A stretch of 64,000 nucleotides of DNA from Bacillaceae bacterium (GTDB lineage: Bacteria; Bacillota; Bacilli; JACDOE01): NCBI GenBank assembly GCA_017656255.1, contig JACDOE010000002.1, forward strand, positions 130,033 through 194,032. The letters run 5' to 3'. Positions 46,864-55,298 of the stretch are shown one piece after another. The position numbers and the translations under genes were made by a program. Below the pieces are notes generated by a model. It searched no databases, had not been told where the DNA came from, and worked only from the letters and a program-made list of their open reading frames with translations. Numbering within the stretch: the stretch's first letter is position 1; every line of letters starts with the position of its first letter.

Positions 46864-48594
46864 ATGTTAAAAGGGAAAAGAATGTTACTGTCCATTCTGT
46901 CTGCTGCGCTGATTCTCTCACCGGTTTATGGAAGTGCACAGGGGAAATCGGCACACCAGCCGGACAAGCCCGAACCGGTCAAACAAGAAAAACCTGCTGC
47001 CATGGTGAATGAAAACGGAAACAAGCTTTTTGACAATCTGGAGAAGAAGCTCCAGGAAGTCGGCAAACAGGACAAGCTTCCCGTTATCATTCAGTTTGAC
47101 GGCAGCAGGGTAAAAGGTAACGCAGAACTGGCATTACAAGAAAAAGTAGGAAAATTCTCAACCAAATATAAATATAGCATTATTGATGGGATCGCCGCAA
47201 CCATGACAAGGGAACAAATTGAAAAACTGGATCGGATCCCTTTTGTCAAACAGGTGGAATATGATGAACAAGTGCAGGCCTTTATGGGAACAGCTGATTA
47301 CTGGTTCGGGACTGAAAAAGCCCGTACCGACTTTTCCGTTGACGGAGATGGAGACGGGAATCCGAACTCCTACTCAAAAGATGATATGGTCATTGCCGTC
47401 ATTGATACGGGAATTGATCCCAACCATGTTGATCTGGATGAAGGAAAAATTATCGGATGGAAGGATTACGTCAATGGACGCACCAGTCCTTATGACGATC
47501 AGGGTCATGGTACCCATGTGGCAAGCATCGCCGCGGGTGAAGGAGAAGGAAACAGTAATTATCACGGCGTAGCTCCGGCAGCGGCCCTGGTCGGCGTCAA
47601 AGTGCTTGATGGGAACGGAAGCGGCTCCATGAGTGATGTGACCGCCGGGATTGACTGGGCGGTTCAAAATAAAGACGTTTATGGCATCGAAGTCTTAAAT
47701 CTCAGCCTTGGGACAAGCTCGAGTTCCGATGGAACCGACTCGACCTCACAGGCGGTCAACAATGCCGTCGATGCCGGACTGGTGGTTACCGTCGCTGCAG
47801 GGAACAGTGGACCGGCCACTTACACAGTGGGATCGCCAGCAGCGGCTGACAAGGCCCTGACCGTGGGTGCGGCTGCCGATCCGGGTGAAAACGGATTTTT
47901 CCTGGCCTACTTCTCCAGCCGCGGACCGACTGCTGATGATCGGATCAAGCCTGATATCGTAGCACCCGGTTACAATATTACCGCCGCACAGGCCGGGACC
48001 ACCTCAAGTTACGTCACTTACAGCGGTACCAGTATGGCCACACCGTTTACGGCCGGTACGGTTGCGCTGATTCTGGATGCGAACCCGTCTTTAAGTCCTG
48101 CTCAGGTTAAAAATCACCTTTACAGCACGGCTCATGACTGGGGGCCGGCAGGCAAAGACATTGACTATGGTAATGGCATGCTGGATGGTTACGAAGCAAT
48201 TCGAAGTGCCGGTGGATTTTCCGGAACCGGTATTGAGCTCCCCAATCATTTTTATGAGGCTGATTCACTCCCCGGTTCCGGCTACAGCGACTGGTATGAT
48301 ATCGAAGTGACGGACAGCAGCGACCCCATTGCCGTCACCCTGATCATGCCGGACTGGACCTCGAGCTGGTTCGGATGGTCAACCAGCCCCGATTTTGACA
48401 TCTATCTGTATGATCCGGCCGGAAACGTGGTCGCTCAGTCTGAAGATACCAAACGTCAGGAGACGATTTCCTTCAATCCGTCTACAACAGGTACCTACAG
48501 GCTAGAAGTTTATGCTTACAGTGACAGCGGTGACTATTTCTTTGATCTGAGTGCCGGGGCAAATTCGTTAACACAGACCGCAGACAACCAGTAA
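46864..48594 (+). CDS. Secreted subtilisin-like serine protease (S8) with PPC domain
   Basis: A 576-residue secreted protease. It has a signal peptide (residues about 1-27), an I9-type inhibitor propeptide (about 60-135; LPVIIQFDGSRVKG, DGIAATMTREQIEKL) and a catalytic domain (about 145-455). The triad is Asp in IAVIDTGID, His in GHGTHVASIAAG and Ser in SGTSMATPFTAG, with the oxyanion Asn in AAGNSG. The C-terminus (about 465-576) is a beta-sandwich pre-peptidase-type domain (DFDIYLYDPAGN...TGTYRLEVYAY). GGGAGGGG precedes the ATG at 46864. It is the first large gene after the regulator-peptide pair and a likely target of it. Confidence 0.93.
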   Translation: MLKGKRMLLSILSAALILSPVYGSAQGKSAHQPDKPEPVKQEKPAAMVNENGNKLFDNLEKKLQEVGKQDKLPVIIQFDGSRVKGNAELALQEKVGKFSTKYKYSIIDGIAATMTREQIEKLDRIPFVKQVEYDEQVQAFMGTADYWFGTEKARTDFSVDGDGDGNPNSYSKDDMVIAVIDTGIDPNHVDLDEGKIIGWKDYVNGRTSPYDDQGHGTHVASIAAGEGEGNSNYHGVAPAAALVGVKVLDGNGSGSMSDVTAGIDWAVQNKDVYGIEVLNLSLGTSSSSDGTDSTSQAVNNAVDAGLVVTVAAGNSGPATYTVGSPAAADKALTVGAAADPGENGFFLAYFSSRGPTADDRIKPDIVAPGYNITAAQAGTTSSYVTYSGTSMATPFTAGTVALILDANPSLSPAQVKNHLYSTAHDWGPAGKDIDYGNGMLDGYEAIRSAGGFSGTGIELPNHFYEADSLPGSGYSDWYDIEVTDSSDPIAVTLIMPDWTSSWFGWSTSPDFDIYLYDPAGNVVAQSEDTKRQETISFNPSTTGTYRLEVYAYSDSGDYFFDLSAGANSLTQTADNQ

Positions 48595-48644
48595 TAACCG
48601 GATTACAATTTATCTTTATGCACCGGCTTGTCCCGATATGACAA

Positions 48645-48679
48645 GCGGATGGCGGCTCCCCAGGGGGCCGCTTATTTTG
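48645..48679 (+). terminator. Terminator of the subtilisin gene
   Basis: GCGGC and GCCGC enclose TCCCCAGGGG (itself able to pair) and are followed by TTATTTT. Confidence 0.75.
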
Positions 48680-48751
48680 TATTTTTGCGTTCCCATTTCC
48701 GCACCTATATAATAGGGTTACAGAGATGACACAAGAACGGGAGAGCCACTC

Positions 48752-49777
48752 ATGAAACGAAAATCCGGATCTGAGCGACTGGATGAATTCGGTTTAATCC
48801 GTTTTCTGACAGAAAGACAGCCTGACAACCGTTCGCCATCAGGCGTCACCATCGGACCCGGTGACGATGCAGCTGTTGTCAAAGTCACGGATGGGATGGA
48901 ACTGGTGGTGAGTTGTGATACGATGGTAGAACATGTTCATTTTAAAAAAGAAACCCTGTCCTGCGAAGATATCGGGTTTAAGGCGCTGGCCGCCAATATC
49001 AGCGATATTGCAGCCATGGGCGGTATTCCCCGCTTTTTCCTGGTGTCGCTGGGCGTGTCCGCTGACTGGTCGGATGACCAGTTGAAAGCGATTTATAACG
49101 GCATGTATGAACTGGCTGATTCTCACAGGATGACCCTGATCGGCGGTGATACGGTTTCAGCCGGACAGCTGGTTCTGACCATTACGGTCCTCGGAGAAGT
49201 AGAAAAAGGGAAAGCCTTGCGTCGATCCGATGCCAGACCGGGGGACCGGGTGTTTGTGACCGGCTCGCTGGGTGGGGCCTCCGCCGGTCTCGATTTTCTT
49301 CTGAAAAACGGAAAAGATCAAGTGGTTCAAAAAATGAGTCGTCTGGTAGAAGCCCATCAACGGCCTGTGCCGCAGGTGAAGGCAGGCAGGTTGCTGAATC
49401 AGGCCGGATTTGTCCATGCTTTGAATGATATTAGCGACGGTCTGGCCAGTGAAGCCTGGGAGATTGCAGAGTCAAGCGACGTCCGGATTGTGCTGGATCC
49501 CGGGAACATCCCGGTATTCCCCGGAGTAGAGGCTTATGCCAGGGAGCAGAACATGGACTATATGGACTGGATCTGGTACGGCGGGGAAGAATTTCAGCTG
49601 ATCGGAACAGTACCTGCCACTCAGGAAAAGCAGTTAAAATCTTTATTTGATCAAAACGGGCTTCCAATATATTTTATCGGCCGGGTGAAATCGGGAGAAA
49701 CTGCGGTCGTATTGGCCGGGACCGGAAAGGATGAGCATCCGCTTCCCCGGAAAGGTTACAATCATTTCAGAGGTTGA
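48752..49777 (+). CDS. thiL: Thiamine-monophosphate kinase
   Basis: A 341-residue ATP-dependent kinase making thiamine diphosphate from thiamine monophosphate. Motifs: GPGDDAAVV (metal/ATP site, about residue 36), SCDTMVEHVHF, AANISDIAAMGG, TLIGGDTV and NDISDGLASEAWEIA. The length is normal. GGGAG lies before the ATG. It opens the ydi-type operon thiL-tsaE-tsaB-rimI-tsaD, in the B. subtilis order. Confidence 0.95.
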   Translation: MKRKSGSERLDEFGLIRFLTERQPDNRSPSGVTIGPGDDAAVVKVTDGMELVVSCDTMVEHVHFKKETLSCEDIGFKALAANISDIAAMGGIPRFFLVSLGVSADWSDDQLKAIYNGMYELADSHRMTLIGGDTVSAGQLVLTITVLGEVEKGKALRRSDARPGDRVFVTGSLGGASAGLDFLLKNGKDQVVQKMSRLVEAHQRPVPQVKAGRLLNQAGFVHALNDISDGLASEAWEIAESSDVRIVLDPGNIPVFPGVEAYAREQNMDYMDWIWYGGEEFQLIGTVPATQEKQLKSLFDQNGLPIYFIGRVKSGETAVVLAGTGKDEHPLPRKGYNHFRG

Positions 49778-49793
49778 TACGGGAGGAAAACCT

Positions 49794-50255
49794 ATGACTC
49801 AAACATCCTACGAGTGGAAAACAAATTCAGTTGAAGAAACGCAGATTCTGGCTGAATCCCTGGGGGAGATACTCAAACCCGGTGATCTGATCACTCTGGA
49901 AGGGGACCTGGGTGCCGGCAAGACCAGCTTTACTCAGGGACTGGCCCGCGGGCTGGATATTTCCGATACGGTTAACAGTCCAACGTTTACCATTATTAAA
50001 GAGTATGAAGGGCGCTTACCACTGTATCATATCGATGTTTACCGTGTCGGCGAAGAACTGCAGGATCTCGGTTACGAAGAATATTTTGAAGGTGACGGTG
50101 TAACCGTGGTGGAATGGGCCAGCATGGTGGAGGATCTGTTGCCCGAAGAAAGGTTGGCGGTTGAAATAGTCAAAGCAGATGATAACAGCCGGATTATCCG
50201 GATGATTCCGTACGGCACTCGCTTTGAAAAACTGTGTAAGGAGTTAAAACAATGA
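49794..50255 (+). CDS. tsaE: tRNA t6A biosynthesis ATPase TsaE
   Basis: A 153-residue P-loop ATPase, essential for t6A37 formation with TsaB and TsaD. Walker A is GDLGAGKTS near residue 40, followed by NSPTFTIIKEY and the conserved HIDVYRV and VEWASMVEDLLPEER. GGGAGG is well placed for the ATG at 49794. The stop overlaps the tsaB start by four bases. Confidence 0.95.
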   Translation: MTQTSYEWKTNSVEETQILAESLGEILKPGDLITLEGDLGAGKTSFTQGLARGLDISDTVNSPTFTIIKEYEGRLPLYHIDVYRVGEELQDLGYEEYFEGDGVTVVEWASMVEDLLPEERLAVEIVKADDNSRIIRMIPYGTRFEKLCKELKQ

Positions 50256-50956
50256 AGATACTGGGGATTGATACATCTAACCTGGTTTTAAGTGTAGCCC
50301 TGATTGAGGATGAAAAAACGCTGGGAGAAATGACCACCAATTTAAAGAAAAATCATTCGGTCCGGTTGATGCCTGCCATTGATGACTTAATGGATGCGTT
50401 ATCGATCCTGCCTGATGAACTGGACGGGATTGCCGTTGCAGAGGGGCCCGGCTCTTACACTGGCGTTCGTATCGGTGTGGCAACGGCCAAGTCCATGGCC
50501 TGGGCGCTGGGCATTCCCCTGATCGGGGTCTCAAGCCTTGAAGCGATTGCCTGGAACACCCCTTTTTTTCAGGGGATGATCAGTCCGCTGTTTGATGCGC
50601 GGCGGGGACGTGTCTATACCGGCCTCTACCGTAGCGGGGACGGTGAATTGCATGTGGAGCAGGAGGATCGGATCATCCCGCTCAACCAGTGGCTGGATCA
50701 ACTGAAGGCCGGTGGAGAACCCGTGTTGTTTCTCGGCGATGATGTTCGCCTGCACTTTGAACAAATCGAAGCACAGTTGGGCGAACTGGCACATTTTACA
50801 ACACCTGAATACCATATTCCGCGTGCTTCCCATATTGCTCGGCAGGGCCTCAAAAAAATCAGTCAGATGAATCCGGAAGCGTTGCATCGTTTTGCCCCGG
50901 CCTATCTCCAGCTTGCCGAAGCGGAAGCAAAATGGCTGGAAAAACAGAAGAACTAG
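50252..50956 (+). CDS. tsaB: tRNA t6A biosynthesis protein TsaB
   Basis: A 234-residue TsaD paralogue lacking metal ligands, which dimerises with TsaD. Motifs: ILGIDTSNLVLSVALI, EGPGSYTGVRIGVATAKSMAW and PLFDARRGRVYTGLY. It overlaps tsaE by four bases (ATGA), showing translational coupling. Confidence 0.95.
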   Translation: MKILGIDTSNLVLSVALIEDEKTLGEMTTNLKKNHSVRLMPAIDDLMDALSILPDELDGIAVAEGPGSYTGVRIGVATAKSMAWALGIPLIGVSSLEAIAWNTPFFQGMISPLFDARRGRVYTGLYRSGDGELHVEQEDRIIPLNQWLDQLKAGGEPVLFLGDDVRLHFEQIEAQLGELAHFTTPEYHIPRASHIARQGLKKISQMNPEALHRFAPAYLQLAEAEAKWLEKQKN

Positions 50957-50968
50957 AGGGGAAAAAGA

Positions 50969-51460
50969 ATGGAAGAGGAAAACAAGCCGAAAAATACGGG
51001 GGAGCAGGGCAAAGAACCGATATTTCGTGCGATGACGCTGGATGATATTGACGCCATTTTTGAAGTGGAACAGAAGTCATTTGCCGTCCCCTGGTCCAGA
51101 GATGCCTTTTATAATGAATTGACCCGGAATCAGTTCGCCCATTATCTTGTGGTGGAATGGGAAGGGAAAGTCGTCGGATATGGCGGGATGTGGCTGATTA
51201 TCGATGAGGCCCATATTACCAATATTGCCATCCATCCCGAGGCCAGAGGGCGAAAATTCGGCGAGCAGTTGCTCAGGCGCTTGCTCGAAGTAGCCGAACA
51301 AAAAGGGGCCAACCGGGTGACCCTGGAAGTGAGACGGTCCAACCAGATCGCCCAGAATCTCTATAAAAAACTGGGTTTTTATGCGGTCGGGATCCGTCCG
51401 CAGTATTATACGGATAATAAAGAAGACGCGATTATCATGTGGGTGGGATTAAAAGAATGA
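50969..51460 (+). CDS. rimI: Ribosomal protein S18-alanine N-acetyltransferase
   Basis: A 163-residue GNAT enzyme. Motifs: [19 protein letters not shown] (RimI N-terminal helix), [20 protein letters not shown] (acetyl-CoA loop R-x-x-G-x-G/A, here RGRKFG) and [19 protein letters not shown]. It has a longer polar N-terminus ([16 protein letters not shown]) than usual. In this operon it may acetylate S18 or other proteins. Confidence 0.92.
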   Translation: MEEENKPKNTGEQGKEPIFRAMTLDDIDAIFEVEQKSFAVPWSRDAFYNELTRNQFAHYLVVEWEGKVVGYGGMWLIIDEAHITNIAIHPEARGRKFGEQLLRRLLEVAEQKGANRVTLEVRRSNQIAQNLYKKLGFYAVGIRPQYYTDNKEDAIIMWVGLKE

Positions 51461-51489
51461 AAAACATCAGCATGAACTGGAGTAGCCGA

Positions 51490-52530
51490 ATGATAGAAAA
51501 ATACAGGGGCGATCGGGAAGCGGGTAAGCCCGTCCATATTCTGGGGATTGAAACCAGTTGTGACGAGACGTCTGCCGCCGTCATCAAAGATGGCACAGAG
51601 ATCCTGTCCAATGTGATCTCTTCCCAGGTTGAGATTCACAAGCGTTTCGGAGGCGTTGTGCCGGAAGTGGCTTCCCGTCGACATGTTGAAAATATTACGT
51701 TAATCATCGAAGAGGCTCTTGAGGAAGCCGATTTGAAACTTTCCGATCTGTCTGCGGTGGCGGTCACCTATGGTCCGGGACTGGTCGGGGCATTGCTGGT
51801 CGGGGTTGCAGCAGCGAAAGCGATTTGTTTTGCACGAGGCATCCCGCTGATCGGTGTTCATCATATTGCCGGTCATATTTATGCCAACCGGCTGATGACG
51901 GAGCTGGAATTTCCTCTGCTGGCGCTTGTGGTTTCCGGGGGGCATACTGAACTGATCCTCATGAAAGATCACGGCGAATATCAGGTACTGGGCCAAACCC
52001 GGGATGATGCCGTCGGGGAAGCCTATGACAAAGTGGCGCGGACACTTGATCTCCCTTATCCGGGTGGTCCCCACATTGACCGCCTGGCTCAGGAAGGCAG
52101 GGAAGAGATTGAATTTCCCAGGGCCTGGCTGGAACCGGACTCGTATGATTTCAGCTTCAGCGGCCTGAAATCAGCTGTGATCAACACCCTTCACAACGCC
52201 CGGCAACGCGGGCAGAGATTAAGAAAAGAAGACGTGGCGGCCAGTTTTCAGGCTTCCGTGATTGACGTACTGGTGGAGAAAACGATACGTGCCGCCCGGG
52301 AATACGGGGTGAAACAGATTCTTCTCGCCGGTGGCGTGGCGGCGAACCAGGGCTTACGGGAAACACTCAAACAGCGAACAGAATCGGAAGGTTTCCCGCT
52401 GGTGATCCCGCCGTTATCACTCTGTACGGATAATGCTGCGATGATTGCGGCAGCCGGCTATATCTCCTATCAAAAAGGTGATTTTGCCGGGATGGATTTG
52501 AACGGCATTGCAGGTTTATCTCTGGTATAA
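51490..52530 (+). CDS. tsaD: tRNA N6-threonylcarbamoyltransferase TsaD
   Basis: A 346-residue catalytic subunit of t6A synthesis. Metal ligands are in HHIAGHIYA; other motifs are [58 protein letters not shown] and [14 protein letters not shown] chose the ATG at 51490 because GGAG lies seven bases upstream and the N-terminus then has near-normal length; an alternative ATG at 51457 overlaps the rimI stop. A terminator and a DnaA-box cluster follow. Confidence 0.95.
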   Translation: MIEKYRGDREAGKPVHILGIETSCDETSAAVIKDGTEILSNVISSQVEIHKRFGGVVPEVASRRHVENITLIIEEALEEADLKLSDLSAVAVTYGPGLVGALLVGVAAAKAICFARGIPLIGVHHIAGHIYANRLMTELEFPLLALVVSGGHTELILMKDHGEYQVLGQTRDDAVGEAYDKVARTLDLPYPGGPHIDRLAQEGREEIEFPRAWLEPDSYDFSFSGLKSAVINTLHNARQRGQRLRKEDVAASFQASVIDVLVEKTIRAAREYGVKQILLAGGVAANQGLRETLKQRTESEGFPLVIPPLSLCTDNAAMIAAAGYISYQKGDFAGMDLNGIAGLSLV

Positions 52531-52534
52531 ATGG

Positions 52535-52564
52535 GCAACCCTTTAACAAGGGTTGCTTTTTTTA
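52535..52564 (+). terminator. Terminator of the thiL-tsaD operon
   Basis: GCAACCCTT, TAAC and AAGGGTTGC are followed by T7. Confidence 0.9.
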
Positions 52565-52727
52565 TGGGTTGGGAAACGGTTGTTTGAGATACCTGCGGAT
52601 TAATTACAGCTATCTCAAAACTCCGGGTTCTGATCGCTGACCTCCGGTTAGCAAGACGTGGTACGCGAATCTACCGGGCATGTGAGACATAGACAGCTAT
52701 ACCGGGTGACAGGAAAAAGGAAAGCAT

Positions 52728-52921
52728 TGTGGATAAAAGTTATCCACAACCCTGTTAATAATGTGGATGAACGGTGGAGAAAGCGCCACTTCAATCACGG
52801 ATAAAATGTGGACAACTGAACAACTTAATTGGGAATTTATGTGGACGATGTGGAAAATTCATATAGATTCCCGTTGTTATGCCTCAAAAATTGTGAATAA
52901 CTTTGTGGATATTGTGGATAG
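52728..52921. promoter_or_regulatory. Cluster of DnaA boxes (possible DnaA-titration or control site)
   Basis: Nine sites resembling TTATCCACA (either strand) fall in 194 bp. Two are perfect and face each other: TGTGGATAA at 52728 and TTATCCACA at 52740. One-mismatch copies start at 52762, 52807, 52849, 52892, 52904 and 52913, and a two-mismatch copy at 52840. There is no dnaA, dnaN or obvious AT-rich unwinding module beside it, so it is not oriC. In B. subtilis a DnaA-box cluster is reported near gcp (tsaD), so this may be conserved. Confidence 0.85.
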
Positions 52922-52970
52922 GAATGCATGTTCTCCATAAAGATCGAAGCAGTGGGAGGTTGTTGCATCC

Positions 52971-55292
52971 ATGCACCAGCCCAATCAAGCGAGAGAAAGA
53001 CATCTATATCAACACATAGTCACCACGTTCATGGCTGTGATCGTGATCGCCCTGTCTTCGGTATCCCCTGTTTATGGCGATAATGCTCAATCCCGTCACG
53101 TGACCCTCGTCGTCGTCAATGGATTATCTTTTCAGGACCTGAAACAGATGGCCACCTTTCCGACATCGGACTGGATCCATCAGGGTTATCTCGGCGGAAT
53201 GAATCTGCGCACTGCGGGAAACACCAATGATGTGAACAATTATGTCACACTGGGTGCCGGAAACCGGGCCGTCGGTTCAACACGGGTAACAGCTGCCTAT
53301 CATGCCTGGGAAACGATCCCCGATGAAAAGATAACCGCGGCAGATTACTATTATCAATTGACGGGAAACCGGCTTAAACCGGGAGAAATCATGGTTCCCG
53401 GAATAGCTTATATTCATAAAAACAATCAGGTGCTACCATATGATGTTATTCCGGGGCTTTTGGGGCAGACATTGAAAGATTATGGAAAATCATCCGCAGT
53501 GCTGGGAAACAGCGATCTGGGACAGGATCCCTTTCGGCTGGCTTCTCTGATCACCATGGATCAGAACGGGATTACAGCGAAGGGAGATGTGAGCCGGGAT
53601 ACGTTAACCAGCGATTTAAGCCGGCCATACGGAGTCAAAACGGACTATAACAAACTCATGCAAAAATGGCTTCAATTAAAACAGACGACTGATTTAACCG
53701 TGCTGGAAGCGGGAGATCTGTATCGCCTGGATACCCGTATGGATGCGATGGATCCGGAATATTTTCAAGCCCAGCGCCGCGCAGTCCTCGAAGAAATCAG
53801 CTCGTTTATCCTTCAACTGCAACAAGCCCAATCCGGTCAGGATCGATTGCTTGTGATTTCGCCGATGGTGAATGCACGAGCAGTTGAAGAAAAGGCGTTA
53901 CTGGCTCCGGTCGTCATGTTACATCCACCATCAGAAGGAAAACAGGGCGGATTATTAACCTCCGCCACAACAAAACGGGATGGAATCATTGCGAACCTGG
54001 ACGTAGCGCCAACGATACTGAATTGGCTGCAAATTCCCGTCCCCGATCAGATGGTGGGGCAGGTGATACAACCTCTACAACGCCATAGTGCCCGGGTTTT
54101 TGCAACTGAAAACGGAATTTTGACCCTGCAGTCCCGGTTCTGGGGGGAATGGGAGAACATTCATCATGTGTACCGGACGCGACCTGACATCCTTTTTTAT
54201 TACATTACGTTTCAGGTGATATTGCTTCTGATCGCCGCTTTTACCTGGTTGAAGGTGAAATGGCGGGGCGCCTATACCTGGGTGCGAATCGCTCTTCTGT
54301 CCCTGCTGGTTTCACCCGTGTTGTTTTTACTGGAACCACTTATTCCATTTATCATGTCACGTGATATGACGCTGATTGTCCTTGTGGGGGCGGCCCTGTT
54401 TGTTTCCTTTTTACTGGAAAAGCTGGCCAATCCGGTGTTATTTCTGGCCGTTGCCCTGCTCGGCTGGATGCCGGTGGTTCTGGATGTCATGGCCGGTGCC
54501 CCTTTGATGAAGCAATCTTACCTGGGTTATGACCCGCTCATCGGAGCGAGATTTTACGGGATCGGAAATGAATATATGGGCGTGGTGATCGGAAGTTCCA
54601 TCCTGTTTCTGTCCTCCTGGTTGGAACGTAAGGGGGAAAAAGGCATGAAAATCACCAGCAGCCTGTTCTTTGTATTTCTGCTGATTGTGTTTGCCGCTCC
54701 GTTCTGGGGAACCAATGCGGGTGGTGCACTAACGGCAATCGTGGCATTCTCCGTTACCTATATCAAACTGTTTGATATCTCATTGAACCGGTCCTGGTGG
54801 ATGACCTTTTTGCTGGTTTTTATAGCCGGATTCTTACTGTTGATCAGTATCAATCTCATTCAGGGTGAGGCAGGAAAGACCCACATCGGGCGAGCGGTAG
54901 AATGGGCGTTAGCCGGGGATCTGGATAAAATCCTCCATATCGTGGAGCGGAAACTGGACATGAACTGGCGGCTGGTGCAGGTGTCCTCCTGGAGCAAAGT
55001 CTTTGTCACATCCATTTTTGTACTGGCCCTGTTTTTAATGAAACCGCGGGGAACCCTGCAAACATTCAACCGCAGCTATCCGTACATGATGCGTGGCATG
55101 ACCGGGATTGTGGCGGCAGCCCTGGTCACCCTTCTGATCAATGATTCCGGGATTGTGGCTGCTGCTACAACGATCATTTATGCGGTGGTCCCCCTGTTGT
55201 TTATGGCGCTCAAACATAAAGAAGCGTCCGCCAGTGACTCTTATGGCACCCGGAGCGATTTTCAGGAGGATGTTCCTTCTGCCGAAAAATAG
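52971..55292 (+). CDS. Membrane protein with extracellular alkaline-phosphatase-like domain
   Basis: A 773-residue protein. A signal-anchor (about residues 17-36) is followed by an outside domain (about 40-390) with an alkaline-phosphatase/sulfatase-like outline: VTLVVVNGLSFQDL, GGMNLRTAG, NNYVTLGAGNRAVGS and KRDGIIANLDVAPTILNWL. About ten membrane helices follow (about 400-750), including GYDPLIGARFYGIGNEYMGVVIG and PFWGTNAGGALTAIVAF. Such proteins occur in many Firmicutes and are uncharacterised; a role in modifying envelope polymers is inference. The strict alkaline-phosphatase metal ligands were not all identified. Its promoter region holds the DnaA-box cluster. Confidence 0.7.
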   Translation: MHQPNQARERHLYQHIVTTFMAVIVIALSSVSPVYGDNAQSRHVTLVVVNGLSFQDLKQMATFPTSDWIHQGYLGGMNLRTAGNTNDVNNYVTLGAGNRAVGSTRVTAAYHAWETIPDEKITAADYYYQLTGNRLKPGEIMVPGIAYIHKNNQVLPYDVIPGLLGQTLKDYGKSSAVLGNSDLGQDPFRLASLITMDQNGITAKGDVSRDTLTSDLSRPYGVKTDYNKLMQKWLQLKQTTDLTVLEAGDLYRLDTRMDAMDPEYFQAQRRAVLEEISSFILQLQQAQSGQDRLLVISPMVNARAVEEKALLAPVVMLHPPSEGKQGGLLTSATTKRDGIIANLDVAPTILNWLQIPVPDQMVGQVIQPLQRHSARVFATENGILTLQSRFWGEWENIHHVYRTRPDILFYYITFQVILLLIAAFTWLKVKWRGAYTWVRIALLSLLVSPVLFLLEPLIPFIMSRDMTLIVLVGAALFVSFLLEKLANPVLFLAVALLGWMPVVLDVMAGAPLMKQSYLGYDPLIGARFYGIGNEYMGVVIGSSILFLSSWLERKGEKGMKITSSLFFVFLLIVFAAPFWGTNAGGALTAIVAFSVTYIKLFDISLNRSWWMTFLLVFIAGFLLLISINLIQGEAGKTHIGRAVEWALAGDLDKILHIVERKLDMNWRLVQVSSWSKVFVTSIFVLALFLMKPRGTLQTFNRSYPYMMRGMTGIVAAALVTLLINDSGIVAAATTIIYAVVPLLFMALKHKEASASDSYGTRSDFQEDVPSAEK

Positions 55293-55298
55293 CGGGGA

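Noticed and set aside
52728-52921. Chromosomal origin (oriC)
   Set aside because: Despite many DnaA boxes there is no dnaA/dnaN neighbour or AT-rich unwinding element; the surrounding genes match the ydi region, which is away from oriC.
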